DNA of 64,000 nt from Streptomyces lacrimifluminis. GTDB lineage: Bacteria > Actinomycetota > Actinomycetes > Streptomycetales > Streptomycetaceae. Position numbers and translations under genes: made by a program. The DNA lies in assembly GCF_014646095.1 (NCBI RefSeq), contig NZ_BMMU01000014.1:150380-214379 (forward strand). Direction: 5' to 3'. Within the stretch, counting starts at the first letter, position 1, and each line of letters begins with the position of its first letter. The notes beneath the pieces were generated by a model that worked only from the letters and a program-made list of their open reading frames with translations, was not told where the DNA came from and did not search any database. Shown here piece by piece: positions 36,439-45,465 of this stretch.

Positions 36439-37970
36439 CCGGGCCCGTGCGGACCGGTCCGGTGCTGCGGGTGGCCGCCCTGTCGAAGAGATTCGGCGCC
36501 ACCCAGGCCCTCACCGACGTCGACCTGGAGGTCGCGCCCGGCGAGATCCACGCCCTGATCGGCCCCAACGGCTCCGGCAAGTCCACCCTCATCAAGATCC
36601 TCGCCGGTTACCACCACGCGGAGCCCGGCGCGGTGGCCGAACTCGACGGCGAGCCCTTCGACCTCGGCCAGGTGACGGCCTCCCGCCACGACCGGCTCCG
36701 GTTCGTCCACCAGGAACTGGGGCTGGTGGGCGAGTTGAGCGCCATCGACAACCTCGCCCTCAGTCACGGCTTCGCCCGCACGGCCCTCGGCAACATCCGC
36801 TGGCCGGAGATGGAGCGGCGGACGACCGCCCTCGTCGAGCGGTTCGGCCTCGGCATCGACGTACGCCGGCCCCTGTCGGCGGCGACCCCCGTCCAGCGCA
36901 CGGTGGTGGCCATCGCCGCCGCGCTGCAGGGCTGGGAGGGACACCGCGGTGTCCTGGTGCTCGACGAGCCAACCGCCGTACTCCCGCCCGGTGAGGTGGC
37001 CCGCCTGTTCGACATCGTGCGGGAGGTCCGCGACGCCGGCGCCGGCGTCCTGTACGTGTCGCACCGGATGGACGAGATCTTCGCGCTCGCCGACCGGGTC
37101 ACCGTGATCCGCGGCGGACGCCGGATCGCCACCCACCCGGTCGCCGACCTCACTCCGCGCTCACTGGCGGAGCTGATGGCGGGCGAGGAGACGGAGACCG
37201 ACCACCGTCCCGCGCCTCCTTCCGACCGCGCCGACCCCGTGCTGGAGGTCCGCGACCTGTGGGCCGGGCCGCTGCGGGGGGTCGGCTTCGACCTGGCCAG
37301 GGGTGAGCGCCTCGGCATCACGGGCCTGGTCGGTTCCGGCCACGAGATCGTGCCGTACGCGGTGTGCGGGGCCCATGCCGGGCGGGTGAGCGGCAGGCTG
37401 CGGCTGCCGGAACGCTCCGAGCGGTGGACCGAGGCACGCGACGCCGACGGACTGGGCCTCCCTCTGGTCCCGGCGGACCGTGCGGGCGAAGGGGTGATCG
37501 GTGATTTCTCGGTCGGCGAGAACCTCACCCTGCCGCTCCTTGACCGGCTGCGCGCCCGCTCCGGCCGGCTGGGCCGGCGCCGCGAGTCCGCGCTGGCGGA
37601 GGACTGGATCCGACGGGTCGGCGTGCACACGGCCGGCCGCCGCCCTGCCAGTGCAAGGATCACCACCCTCAGCGGCGGCAACCAGCAGAAGGTCGTCATG
37701 GCCCGCTGCCTGGCCCAGCGTCCACCCGTACTGACACTGTGCGAACCCACGGCGGGCGTGGACATCGCCACCCGCCTCCAGCTGTACGACCTGATAGAGC
37801 GTCAGGCCGACGAGGGCATGGGCGTCATCGTGTCCTCCTCCGACACACAGGACCTGCTCGCGCTGTGCACCCGCGTCCTGGTGGTGCGGGACGGCCGGAT
37901 CGCCCGGGAGATCAGCGGCCGGGACATCACCGAGTCCGCACTCGTGCACGCCATGGAAGGAACCGAGTGA
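36435..37970 (+). CDS. ABC transporter ATP-binding protein, double-cassette (RbsA-like)
   Basis: A 511-residue fusion of two ABC cassettes. Cassette 1 has Walker A GPNGSGKSTLIK, a degenerate signature (LSAATPVQRTVVAIAAAL) and Walker B VLVLDEPTAVLP. Cassette 2 lacks a real Walker A (GLVGSGHEIVPYAV) but has a good signature TTLSGGNQQKVVMARCLA and LCEPTAGVDIATRLQL. This asymmetry is normal in CUT2 systems. TTG at 36435 overlaps the stop of the binding-protein gene (TTGA); GTG at 36447 is a weaker alternative. Couples ATP hydrolysis to import through the permease at 37972. Confidence 0.92.
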   Translation: MTGPVRTGPVLRVAALSKRFGATQALTDVDLEVAPGEIHALIGPNGSGKSTLIKILAGYHHAEPGAVAELDGEPFDLGQVTASRHDRLRFVHQELGLVGELSAIDNLALSHGFARTALGNIRWPEMERRTTALVERFGLGIDVRRPLSAATPVQRTVVAIAAALQGWEGHRGVLVLDEPTAVLPPGEVARLFDIVREVRDAGAGVLYVSHRMDEIFALADRVTVIRGGRRIATHPVADLTPRSLAELMAGEETETDHRPAPPSDRADPVLEVRDLWAGPLRGVGFDLARGERLGITGLVGSGHEIVPYAVCGAHAGRVSGRLRLPERSERWTEARDADGLGLPLVPADRAGEGVIGDFSVGENLTLPLLDRLRARSGRLGRRRESALAEDWIRRVGVHTAGRRPASARITTLSGGNQQKVVMARCLAQRPPVLTLCEPTAGVDIATRLQLYDLIERQADEGMGVIVSSSDTQDLLALCTRVLVVRDGRIAREISGRDITESALVHAMEGTE

Positions 37971-37971
37971 C

Positions 37972-39066
37972 ATGACGTCCACCCCGACCCGGAAGGCGGA
38001 GCTCCCGCCGTCCGCACCGGAGAGTTCCACGGTGTCCGCACCGGGGACAGTCGTCCGACGGGCGGTGGCCGCCCTGTCGTTCCGCACCATCGGCGCCGTG
38101 TACGTGTGGCTGGTGATCGTCGTGCTCTTCTCCGTGTGGGCGCCGGACACGTTCCCGACCGCCATCACGGTCAAGCAGGTCCTGAACGGCAACGCCGTGG
38201 CGGGCCTGGTGGCGCTGAGCGTCGTACCGCCGCTGGCCGCACGGGTCTTCGACCTGTCGATCGCCTACACCATGTCGCTCACCAGCGTGCTGGCCGCGTA
38301 TTTCATGGTCTCCTCAGGACTCGGTCCCGGCGCGGCCATCGCTCTGGCGATGACCGCCGCGCTGCTGGTCGGAGTCGTGAACGGAATCGTGGTGGTGGTC
38401 CTGCGCGTCGACTCGTTCATCGCCACCCTGGCCACCGGCGCACTGATCCAGTCCCTGATCACCATGGTCACCAACGACAGCTCGATCACCGGTGTGCAAC
38501 TGCTCGCCGAGCCGTTCGCGAGCATCGCCCAACTGGACGTGGGCGGCATCACCCTGCCGGTGCTGTATCTGCTGCTCGCCGCCCTCGCCATCTGGTTCCT
38601 GCTGGAACACACCGCCACCGGGCGCCGGTTGTACGCGACCGGTTTCAACGCGGACGCAGCCCGGCTGCAGGGCGTGCGCACAGACCGGCTGCGCTTTCTG
38701 ACCCTGGTGGCGTCCGCGCTGCTCTCCGGTTTCGCCGGCGTCGTCTTCGCCTCCTCCGTGGGCTCCGGTTCCCCGACGGCGGGCACCCCGTACCTGCTGT
38801 CCGCGTACGCCGCCGCGTTCGTCGGGGCGACCCAGTTGCGCGCGGGCCGCTTCAACGCCTGGGGCACGGTCCTCGCGGTCCTCCTGCTCGGCACGGGCAT
38901 CACGGGCCTCGGGCTCGCCACCAGCGCGCAGTGGGCCGCGAGCCTGTTCACCGGCTCGGTCCTCATCGTGGCGCTGGTCCTCACGGGTGGCCGGATCGCC
39001 CTGCCCGCCGTGCTGCGGCGCCGGACAGGGCCTCGGCCGGATATCACTACGGGCAAGGAGGTCTGA
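37972..39066 (+). CDS. ABC transporter permease (CUT2, BPD_transp_2)
   Basis: A 364-residue membrane protein with a 45-residue Pro/Ser-rich cytoplasmic tail and about ten hydrophobic segments (for example YVWLVIVVLFSVWAP, GAAIALAMTAALLVGVVNG, LPVLYLLLAALAIWFLL). The cytoplasmic coupling region TATGRRLYATGFNADAARLQ and the following GVRTDR are typical of RbsC-like permeases. It starts 1 bp after the ATPase stop. Forms a homodimeric channel with the double ATPase. Confidence 0.93.
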   Translation: MTSTPTRKAELPPSAPESSTVSAPGTVVRRAVAALSFRTIGAVYVWLVIVVLFSVWAPDTFPTAITVKQVLNGNAVAGLVALSVVPPLAARVFDLSIAYTMSLTSVLAAYFMVSSGLGPGAAIALAMTAALLVGVVNGIVVVVLRVDSFIATLATGALIQSLITMVTNDSSITGVQLLAEPFASIAQLDVGGITLPVLYLLLAALAIWFLLEHTATGRRLYATGFNADAARLQGVRTDRLRFLTLVASALLSGFAGVVFASSVGSGSPTAGTPYLLSAYAAAFVGATQLRAGRFNAWGTVLAVLLLGTGITGLGLATSAQWAASLFTGSVLIVALVLTGGRIALPAVLRRRTGPRPDITTGKEV

Positions 39067-39068
39067 CG

Positions 39069-40130
39069 ATGAAGGCTGTTCAGTACCGGCGGGTGGGGCA
39101 CGCCCCCGAGGTCGTGGAGGTTCCGGTGCCCGAACCCGGCCCGGGCCAGGTTCTGTTGAAAGTGACGGCGGCGGGGCTCTGCCACTCCGATCTGGCGGTC
39201 ATGGGCTGGCCCGAGGACCGGTTTCCCTACGCCCTGCCGATGACACTCGGTCACGAGGGTGTCGGGACGGTGGCGGCGGTGGGCGCCGGTGTCGGCGGCC
39301 TGGCGGAGGGCGAGGCGGTGGCGGTGTACGGGCCGTGGGGCTGCGGGCGCTGCCACCAGTGCGCCGAGGGCAAGGAGAACTGTTGTCCGCACGCCGCCGG
39401 ACTCGGCATCCTGCCGCCGGGACTCGGTTGGCCCGGCGCCCTGGCCGAGTACGTACTGGTGGACTCACCCCGCCACCTGGTTCCGCTCCATGGCGTCGAC
39501 CCCGTCCAGGCCGCGCCCCTCACCGACGCCGGGCTGACCCCGTATCACGCGATCAGCAGGTCGCTGCCGAAGCTGCTGCCCGGCAGCACGGCGGTGGTGA
39601 TCGGCGTCGGCGGTCTGGGGCATCTCGCCGTGCAGCTGCTGCGCGCGCTGACCCCGGCCCGGGTGGTCGCCCTCGACGTGAGCAAGGACAAGCTGGGGCT
39701 GGCGGCCATGGTGGGGGCCCACGAGACGTTGCTCTCCGACGGCGATGCGGCCACGCGGATCCGGGAACTCACCGGCGGTACAGGCGCGGCGGTCGTCCTG
39801 GACTTCGTCGGAGCCGAGTCGACGCTCGCCGTCGCCGCCGCGTCGGTGGCGGTGGCGGGCGATGTCACCGTCGTCGGCCTCGGCGGGGGCACACTGGCCG
39901 TCGGCTTCGGGGGCGGGCTGCCGTTCGAGGTGTCGGCATCCTTCCCCTACTGGGGCAGCCGGACGGAGCTCATGGAGGTCCTGGAACTCGCGCGGCAGGG
40001 TCTCGTGTCCTCCCACGTCGAGACCTTCACGCTGGAACAGGCACCTGAGGCGTACGAGCGTCTGCACGCCGGTGACATCAACGGCCGCGCGGTGGTGCTG
40101 CCGCACACCTTTAGCCCCTCCGGCGTTTGA
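39069..40130 (+). CDS. Zinc-dependent alcohol dehydrogenase
   Basis: A 353-residue MDR enzyme with both zinc sites: catalytic ligands in GLCHSDLAV and GHEGVGTVA, structural cysteines in CGRCHQCAEGKENCC. Nucleotide-binding loop is VIGVGGLGHLAVQLLRAL with VVALDVSKDK, the Asp favouring NAD. Resembles aryl/benzyl alcohol dehydrogenases (EYVLVDSPRHLVPL). Starts 2 bp after the permease stop, so it is in the ABC operon and may oxidise the imported compound. The last codons and stop (TFSPSGV) come from a dispersed intergenic repeat at 40113, so the natural C-terminus may have been replaced. Confidence 0.93.
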   Translation: MKAVQYRRVGHAPEVVEVPVPEPGPGQVLLKVTAAGLCHSDLAVMGWPEDRFPYALPMTLGHEGVGTVAAVGAGVGGLAEGEAVAVYGPWGCGRCHQCAEGKENCCPHAAGLGILPPGLGWPGALAEYVLVDSPRHLVPLHGVDPVQAAPLTDAGLTPYHAISRSLPKLLPGSTAVVIGVGGLGHLAVQLLRALTPARVVALDVSKDKLGLAAMVGAHETLLSDGDAATRIRELTGGTGAAVVLDFVGAESTLAVAAASVAVAGDVTVVGLGGGTLAVGFGGGLPFEVSASFPYWGSRTELMEVLELARQGLVSSHVETFTLEQAPEAYERLHAGDINGRAVVLPHTFSPSGV

Positions 40131-40162
40131 GGAGCGGAGGTCCAGGGGGCAGAGCCCCCTGG
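40111..40162. repeat. Dispersed Streptomyces-type intergenic repeat with hairpin
   Basis: The string AGCCCCTCCGGCGTTTGAGG followed by AGCGGAGGTCC is one I recall from many intergenic sites of Streptomyces genomes. It ends in a perfect hairpin CCAGGGGGC-AGA-GCCCCCTGG (40142-40162) without a U-tract, which may stop transcripts from both convergent operons. It overlaps the 3' end of the alcohol dehydrogenase gene. Confidence 0.7.
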
Positions 40163-40168
40163 TGACGC

Positions 40169-40966
40169 TCAGCGGCCGGCCGGATCCCCGGCCGGCCCAC
40201 TCACATCCACCGTCCGCTCTACGCACCGCCGCAGCACCGTCAGGAACTCCGGTGTCTCCCAGGGGCCCCCGTCCACGCGCCCGGTGTCGTCCACGCCGAG
40301 GTCCTGCATGTCGTAGCGGCCCCGGCAGTGGCCGAGGGTGAAGTAGCAGACCTCGCCGAGACCGTGCCGCTTGAGATACAGCACCGGTCGGGGCACGTTG
40401 TCGAGAGCCGCCGTGTCGCCCTCGGCGAAACCGCGGCACGGCCCCGTGAACTCGGCGTGCAGCAGCACCTCCAGCTCTCCGTGCAGCTCGCACACGTACA
40501 GCTCGTCGGTGACCGTGAAGGGCCCGATCCCGGCGACCAGCGGATGGTCGGGCCGGGTCACCCGCACCTCGTACGGCTCGATCGGCGGGTGGGCCAGGAA
40601 CTGGCTGCCGAGCACCTCTGCCAGCTCCCCGAGGATCCGGGGAGTCGTGAACATCCGCGGCCCCTCACCCGTCGACGGCTCGATCACCGAGTTGGTGCCG
40701 TGCAGGGCGAGCCAGCGCCCGCCCCGCTCGGCGAACCGGGCCAGTGCGGCCCGCTGTGCCGGGCCCGGCCGGACGTCGCAGGTGTAGGTGACCAGCAGGT
40801 CGGCCCGGTCGAGGGCGTTCACGCAGTCGTAGTCCTGGTACACCGTGGTGCGCACCCTCGGATGCTCGCCGAGCAGCTCCAGCAGCCGCAGCCGCGCGTG
40901 GTCGAAGTCGTGCCAGCGCCCGCCGCAGACGAGCACGGCGTCCAGGCGGCCGGCCGGGCCCGCCAC
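40169..40966 (-). CDS. ThuA-like (glutamine-amidotransferase-fold) protein
   Basis: A 265-residue protein of the ThuA fold: VLVCGGRWHDFDHARLRLLELL at the N-terminus, ADLLVTYTCDVRPG, GRWLALHGTNSVIEP and YFTLGHCRGRYDMQD. ThuA-like proteins take part in trehalose and other sugar catabolism and in some steroid or inositol routes as putative keto-hydrolases or isomerases; biochemical roles are poorly known. GTG at 40966, 3 bp after the SDR stop. Last gene of the operon acyl-CoA dehydrogenase - SDR - ThuA. Confidence 0.85.
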   Translation of the reverse strand: MAGPAGRLDAVLVCGGRWHDFDHARLRLLELLGEHPRVRTTVYQDYDCVNALDRADLLVTYTCDVRPGPAQRAALARFAERGGRWLALHGTNSVIEPSTGEGPRMFTTPRILGELAEVLGSQFLAHPPIEPYEVRVTRPDHPLVAGIGPFTVTDELYVCELHGELEVLLHAEFTGPCRGFAEGDTAALDNVPRPVLYLKRHGLGEVCYFTLGHCRGRYDMQDLGVDDTGRVDGGPWETPEFLTVLRRCVERTVDVSGPAGDPAGR

Positions 40967-40969
40967 GGC

Positions 40970-41734
40970 TCAGTACTGGACGCGGGTGAGCAGCCCGCCG
41001 TCCACCACGAGGTTGACCCCGACACAGAACGAGCCGGTCCGCCCGAGCAGGAACGCCACCGCCGCGGCCACGTCCTCGGCGGTGCCGTAGCGGCCGATCG
41101 GCAGCTTGGCGAGCACCTCCTCGTACACCTCGGGGCGGCTGGTGCGGATGGTCTCCCAGGCGCCGCCGGGGAAGTCGATCGGGCCGGGCGAGACGGTGTT
41201 GACCCGGATGCCCCTGGGCGCGAGGGCGTGCGCGAGGCCCGAGGCGTGCTGGACGACGGCAGCCTTGAGCGCGGAGTACGAGTTCGCGCCGGCCGGGCGC
41301 GCGGTGTCGGAGGCGTTGGTGGTGCCGATGGCCACGACGGCGGCCCGGTCGGAGGCCTCCAGGTGGGGAAGGGCCGCCTCGACGAGTCCGGCGAACGGGA
41401 TCAGGTCGCCGCGCAGGCTGGCCTCCCAGGACTCGGGGCCCTTCACGTTGCCCGCCGACACGTTGGACACCAGCAGGTCGAGCCCGCCGAGTTCACCGGC
41501 GGCCCGCTCGACGAAGCCCGCGAGCGCGGCCGGGTCGGTGACGTCGACCGCCTCCGCGAAGACGGTGGCCCCCTCGCCGCGCAGTTCGGCGGCTGCCTTG
41601 GCCAGCCCTTCCTCGCCGCGGGCGCACAGGGCCAGTGCGCAGCCCTCTGCCGCCAGTGTTGCGGCGATCGCCCGGCCGATGCCCCGGCTCGCACCGGTCA
41701 CCAGCGCCTTCGCGCCTGTCAGTCCCAGATCCAT
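40970..41734 (-). CDS. Short-chain dehydrogenase/reductase
   Basis: A 254-residue SDR: LVTGASRGIGRAIAATLA, LLVSNVSAG at the NNAG position, catalytic Ser region VVAIGTTNASD, and Tyr-Lys in ANSYSALKAAVV. The Ser is replaced or shifted (GTTNAS), so the position of the catalytic hydroxyl is not certain. ATG at 41734 has AAAGGAG upstream. It lies 74 bp after the third acyl-CoA dehydrogenase. Probably oxidises a hydroxyacyl intermediate or a ring alcohol. Confidence 0.92.
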   Translation of the reverse strand: MDLGLTGAKALVTGASRGIGRAIAATLAAEGCALALCARGEEGLAKAAAELRGEGATVFAEAVDVTDPAALAGFVERAAGELGGLDLLVSNVSAGNVKGPESWEASLRGDLIPFAGLVEAALPHLEASDRAAVVAIGTTNASDTARPAGANSYSALKAAVVQHASGLAHALAPRGIRVNTVSPGPIDFPGGAWETIRTSRPEVYEEVLAKLPIGRYGTAEDVAAAVAFLLGRTGSFCVGVNLVVDGGLLTRVQY

Positions 41735-41808
41735 CGTCGTCACTCCTTTGTGCGGGGGATGTTGCGGGCTGTGTCGCAAGGTGTGTGGGGTGAAACGGTC
41801 CCGGTCAC

Positions 41809-43053
41809 TCAGTTGCCGGGAAGCTGCGAGAAGGGCGCCCGGTCGACCCGTGGCTCCGGCGGCAGCTTCAGCACTCGCTCACCGATCAGGTTGCGCTGGA
41901 TCTGGTCGGTGCCTCCGGCCAGCCGGTAGCCGGGGGCGCCGAGGAGATGCTGCGCCCAGCCGAAGGTGCCGGGTTCCCCGGTGTCGGCGCTGATGCGCGC
42001 CCCCATCAGCTCGGCGGCGACCTGTCCCGTGCGGGTGAGCAGGTCGGAGGCCATGAGCTTGGTCAACGACGCCTCCGGACCCGGTCGGCCGCCGGCGGCG
42101 CTGGTCCTGGCGACCCGGTCGACGGTGGCCGCGCGCAGGGCGGCACGTACGTACAGGTCGGCGAGGCGCTGGCGGACCAGTGGGTCCGAGGTGCGGTCGA
42201 GGGAGCGGGCGAGCGCCAGTACGTCCGTGAAGGTGCCGCCCTTGCGGCGGTTGCCGCTGCCGGAGGCGGTCCGTTCGAAGGCGAGGGTGGTGGTGGCGAC
42301 CTCCCAGCCCTGGCCCGGGCGCCCGATCCGGAGCCGGTCCGGGACGCGTACGCCGCTGAGGAACACCTCGTTGAAGGAGGCGCCGCCGCTCATCTGCCGG
42401 ATGGGGCGCACCTCCACCCCGGGGGCGTCCATCGGGACCAGGAAAGCGGTGATGCCCGCCTGTTTGACGACGTCCGGGTCGGTGCGGGCGAGCAGCAGAC
42501 CGTAGTCGGCGAACTGGGCGCCCGAGGTCCACACCTTCTGACCGTCGATCACCCATGCGTCGCCGTCCTGGTCCCGCCGTGCGCGGGTGCGCACGCCCGC
42601 GAGGTCGGATCCGGCACCGGGCTCGCTGAAGAGCTGGCAGGCCAGCAGGTCGGTGCGCAGGAACGCCCGGGCGTGGTCGCGGAGTTGTTCGTCCGTCCCG
42701 AAGAGGGAGACGGCCATGGCGACCAGCCGAACGGTGACGCTGATGAGTTCGGTGGACGGCGGCACCTCGAAGGCGGACTCCTCCTGGGCGAAGACGGCCA
42801 CGTGAGCGGCGGTCAGGCCCGCGCCGCCCTTGTCGGCGGGGAGGGTCAGCGCCTGGTATCCGGCGTCGAAGCGGGCCCTCTGGTAGACGCGGCAGCGCTC
42901 CAGCAGCCGGCGTTCCTCGTCCTCGGGGAGGTTGTGGAACACGGCGAGGTCGGCGGACTCCGCGGTGGCCCGAGGTGCTCGCGCCGGTTCGAGCACGGTG
43001 GCCAGCCACTGCCGGACCTGTGTGCGCCATGCGTCCGGATCGGGCTGGGACAT
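41809..43053 (-). CDS. Acyl-CoA dehydrogenase (third of three)
   Basis: A 414-residue acyl-CoA dehydrogenase. Key strings: CQLFSEPGAGSDLAGVRTRA, VWTSGAQFADYGLLLARTD, GFEVATT-like GQGWEVATTTLAFERTASG and the C-terminal YRLAGGTDQIQRNLIGERVL, the FadE17/26-type ending seen in sterol and branched-acid catabolism. ATG at 43053 has GAGGAGGAG upstream. It is divergent from the acyl-CoA ligase, and the shared region contains regulon site 5 (43072-43092). Works on the CoA ester made by that ligase, by inference. Confidence 0.93.
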   Translation of the reverse strand: MSQPDPDAWRTQVRQWLATVLEPARAPRATAESADLAVFHNLPEDEERRLLERCRVYQRARFDAGYQALTLPADKGGAGLTAAHVAVFAQEESAFEVPPSTELISVTVRLVAMAVSLFGTDEQLRDHARAFLRTDLLACQLFSEPGAGSDLAGVRTRARRDQDGDAWVIDGQKVWTSGAQFADYGLLLARTDPDVVKQAGITAFLVPMDAPGVEVRPIRQMSGGASFNEVFLSGVRVPDRLRIGRPGQGWEVATTTLAFERTASGSGNRRKGGTFTDVLALARSLDRTSDPLVRQRLADLYVRAALRAATVDRVARTSAAGGRPGPEASLTKLMASDLLTRTGQVAAELMGARISADTGEPGTFGWAQHLLGAPGYRLAGGTDQIQRNLIGERVLKLPPEPRVDRAPFSQLPGN

Positions 43054-43071
43054 GACTCCTCCTCGGTCACT

Positions 43072-43092
43072 TACCAGACGACAGATTCAGTA
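43072..43092. promoter_or_regulatory. Regulon site 5: TACC-N13-AGTA
   Basis: TACC-N13-AGTA, one arm mismatch, with outer T and A giving TTACC / AGTAA. It lies 19-39 bp upstream of the acyl-CoA dehydrogenase start and about 155 bp upstream of the divergent ligase. The 19-bp distance equals that of site 4 from the second Rieske gene. Confidence 0.6.
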
Positions 43093-43246
43093 ACGCGGAG
43101 GAGCTGCGTGCGCTCACCCCGCTGGAACATGGGGGTATACCTCCGTCTGGGGTCAGAGTGTTCCGTACTTTCTTGATAAACGCTACAGTCACCGCATTCC
43201 CTCTCCCCTCGAATCGGGAGAGGCCCGCGGAGCCGCCGGAGGAGCC

Positions 43247-44785
43247 ATGTCGCTGCTGCCACTCGACCGTCGCGCCCAGGAGGCCCCCGACGAGCCCGCC
43301 CTGGCGGACGACCGGGGCGTGCTGTCCTGGTCCGCCCTCGCCGACCAGGTGGCACGGGCTGCGGTTCGGCTGCTGGAGTTCGCGCCCGGCCCCGACGACC
43401 GGATCGCCGTCCTCGGTGACAACGCGATTCCGACGCTGGTGGCCCATCTGGCGGGCCTGCGCGCCGGAGTGGGGACCGTGGCCGCGTCCCGGAGCCTCAC
43501 ATCGGGCGAGCTCGTGGACCAGATCATCGACGCTGGCGTGACCGGGATCATCGCCGGACCCGCCGGCGCGGGGGCCGCCCTCGACGCGGCCCGGGAGCTG
43601 GGTCTGCCGGTCGTGACGCACGGAACCCCGGAGTCCGGGCACGCCTTCGACTGGGAGCTGTGGCTGGCCGCCGCCCCAGCCAGGCGCATCATCCCGACAG
43701 GCCGGCCCGCCCGGCCGCCGCTCGTCTACACCTCGGGCACCACCGGGCGGGCGCGCGGCACCGAGGTGCGCTGGGTCAGCAGCCCGGTCGCCGACAGCTC
43801 CGCCTATCTCGCCGCGATGTCAGCCCGGCCCGGATTCCCGGCGGGACCGCACCTGGTGTGCGGCCCCCTCCAGCACAACGCGCCGCTGACCTCACTGCGC
43901 CACCTGGCGGCCGGTCAGCCGGTGGTCGTCCTCGGCAGATACGACGCGGAGACGTTCCTCAGCCGGGTGCAGAATTGGCAGGTCACCTCGACCGTGATGG
44001 TGCCCACCCACTTCCAACGGCTGCTCGCCCTCCCGGAGGTGGTCCGCGCCCAGTACGACGTCTCCAGCCTGCGGCAGGTCTCCCACACCGGCTCCGCGTG
44101 TCCGCCGGACGTGAAGCGAGCCATGATCGACTGGTTCGGTCCGGTGCTGACCGAGTCGTACGGCGCCAGCGAGGCGGGCACCGTGGCCCGTATCAGCAGC
44201 ACCGAGTGGCTGGCACACCCGGGCTCGGTCGGGCGGGTCCGGCCCCCGTTCGAGGTCCTGGTCACGGACGACGACGGCAGGCAACTGCCGTCCGGCGAAC
44301 GCGGGTTGCTGGCTTTCCGGGCGCCCGACGACCAGGGCGTCCGCTACCACGCGGACCCGGACAAGACCAAGGCCGCCTATCTCTCCCCCGGCGTCTTCAC
44401 GCTCGGCGACATCGGCTATGTCGACGCGGACGGCTACATCTTCATCACCGACCGGGCCGCGGACGTCGTGGTCTCCGGCGGCGTGAACCTGTACCCGGCC
44501 GAGAGCGAGGCGGTACTGCGGCAGCACCCGGCCGTCGTCGAACTCGCGGTGATCGGCGTGCCCGACCCGGACTTCGGCGAGTCGCTGCGGGCACTGGTCG
44601 TGGCGGCGGGGGACGAACCGCCGGCCGACGAGCTGGACCGTTTCTGCCGCGAGCACCTCGCCGCCTACAAGTGTCCGAAGTCCTACGAGTTCGTCCCCGA
44701 ACTCCTGCGCAACGCGATGGGCAAGCTCGACAAACGCGCGATGCGCCGCCCCTACTGGAGCTCGGAACGGACCATCGCCGGCTGA
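43247..44785 (+). CDS. AMP-dependent acyl/aryl-CoA ligase
   Basis: A 512-residue adenylate-forming enzyme. The P-loop is YTSGTTGRARGTEV (with Arg where Lys is usual), then LTESYGASEAGTVARIS, the hinge GDIGYVDADGYIFITDRAADVVVSGGVNLYP, and C-terminal KCPKSYEFVPELLRNAMGKLDKRAMR, whose Lys is the adenylation residue. Activates a carboxylic acid to its CoA thioester with ATP. ATG at 43247 has GGAGGAG upstream. First gene of the operon ligase - phosphatase - thiolase - reductase; likely entry point to the CoA-bound part of the route. Confidence 0.94.
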   Translation: MSLLPLDRRAQEAPDEPALADDRGVLSWSALADQVARAAVRLLEFAPGPDDRIAVLGDNAIPTLVAHLAGLRAGVGTVAASRSLTSGELVDQIIDAGVTGIIAGPAGAGAALDAARELGLPVVTHGTPESGHAFDWELWLAAAPARRIIPTGRPARPPLVYTSGTTGRARGTEVRWVSSPVADSSAYLAAMSARPGFPAGPHLVCGPLQHNAPLTSLRHLAAGQPVVVLGRYDAETFLSRVQNWQVTSTVMVPTHFQRLLALPEVVRAQYDVSSLRQVSHTGSACPPDVKRAMIDWFGPVLTESYGASEAGTVARISSTEWLAHPGSVGRVRPPFEVLVTDDDGRQLPSGERGLLAFRAPDDQGVRYHADPDKTKAAYLSPGVFTLGDIGYVDADGYIFITDRAADVVVSGGVNLYPAESEAVLRQHPAVVELAVIGVPDPDFGESLRALVVAAGDEPPADELDRFCREHLAAYKCPKSYEFVPELLRNAMGKLDKRAMRRPYWSSERTIAG

Positions 44786-44825
44786 GCCGACCCACCCGCC
44801 CCCTCACCCGTACGAAGGATCGTCC

Positions 44826-45431
44826 ATGACCGAACTCCTCCTCATCCGGCACGGCCTCCCCATGGCGGGCGTGTTCGACCCGAGCCTGTCCCCGGAAGGC
44901 ACCGCTCAGGCCGAGCGTCTCGCCCGCTGGCTCGCGCACGAGGGCATCGACGCCCTCTACTCCAGCCCGTTCCGACGTGCGCGCGAGACGGCCGCGCCCC
45001 TGGAGCGCCTCACCGCCATGACCGCCACCGTCCTCGACGACCTGCGCGAGTGGGACACGGACGTGTCCCAGCCCTACACGCCACCGGAGCAGATCGGGAC
45101 GGACGACCCCAGGGCGGCGGCGCTCGCCGAGGGACGCTACGAGGACTTCGTGCCCGACCTCGACTGGGACGCCTTCCGGGCGCGTGCCGTGCGGGCCATG
45201 GACACCGTCTTCGACGCCCATCCGGGTGGGCGGGTCGCGGTCGTGTGCCACGGCGGCATCACCAACACCTATCTGGCGACGGTGCTCGGCCTGCCCACGA
45301 TGTTCTGGTTCCACCCCGGCTACACCTCCGTCAGCCGGGTGCGGCGCATGCCCGGCGGCCGGATCGTTCTCCACTCGGTGAACGAGACGGCCCACATGAT
45401 CGCCGAACGCGCCGTCGACGCGGTCGTCTGA
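44826..45431 (+). CDS. Histidine phosphatase (phosphoglycerate-mutase-like) family protein
   Basis: A 201-residue protein with the phospho-accepting RHG motif (LLLIRHGLPMAG, His at about residue 9), SSPFRRARETAAPL, and the second catalytic His in VAVVCHGGITNTYLA. Removes phosphate from small molecules or, less often, proteins. Its place between a CoA ligase and a thiolase is unusual; together with the PPDK-like and PEP-mobile-domain proteins it suggests that a phosphorylated intermediate exists in this pathway. ATG at 44826. Confidence 0.9.
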   Translation: MTELLLIRHGLPMAGVFDPSLSPEGTAQAERLARWLAHEGIDALYSSPFRRARETAAPLERLTAMTATVLDDLREWDTDVSQPYTPPEQIGTDDPRAAALAEGRYEDFVPDLDWDAFRARAVRAMDTVFDAHPGGRVAVVCHGGITNTYLATVLGLPTMFWFHPGYTSVSRVRRMPGGRIVLHSVNETAHMIAERAVDAVV

Positions 45432-45465
45432 TATCCGCCCCACACCCAACCAGGAGGTTCCGGTC

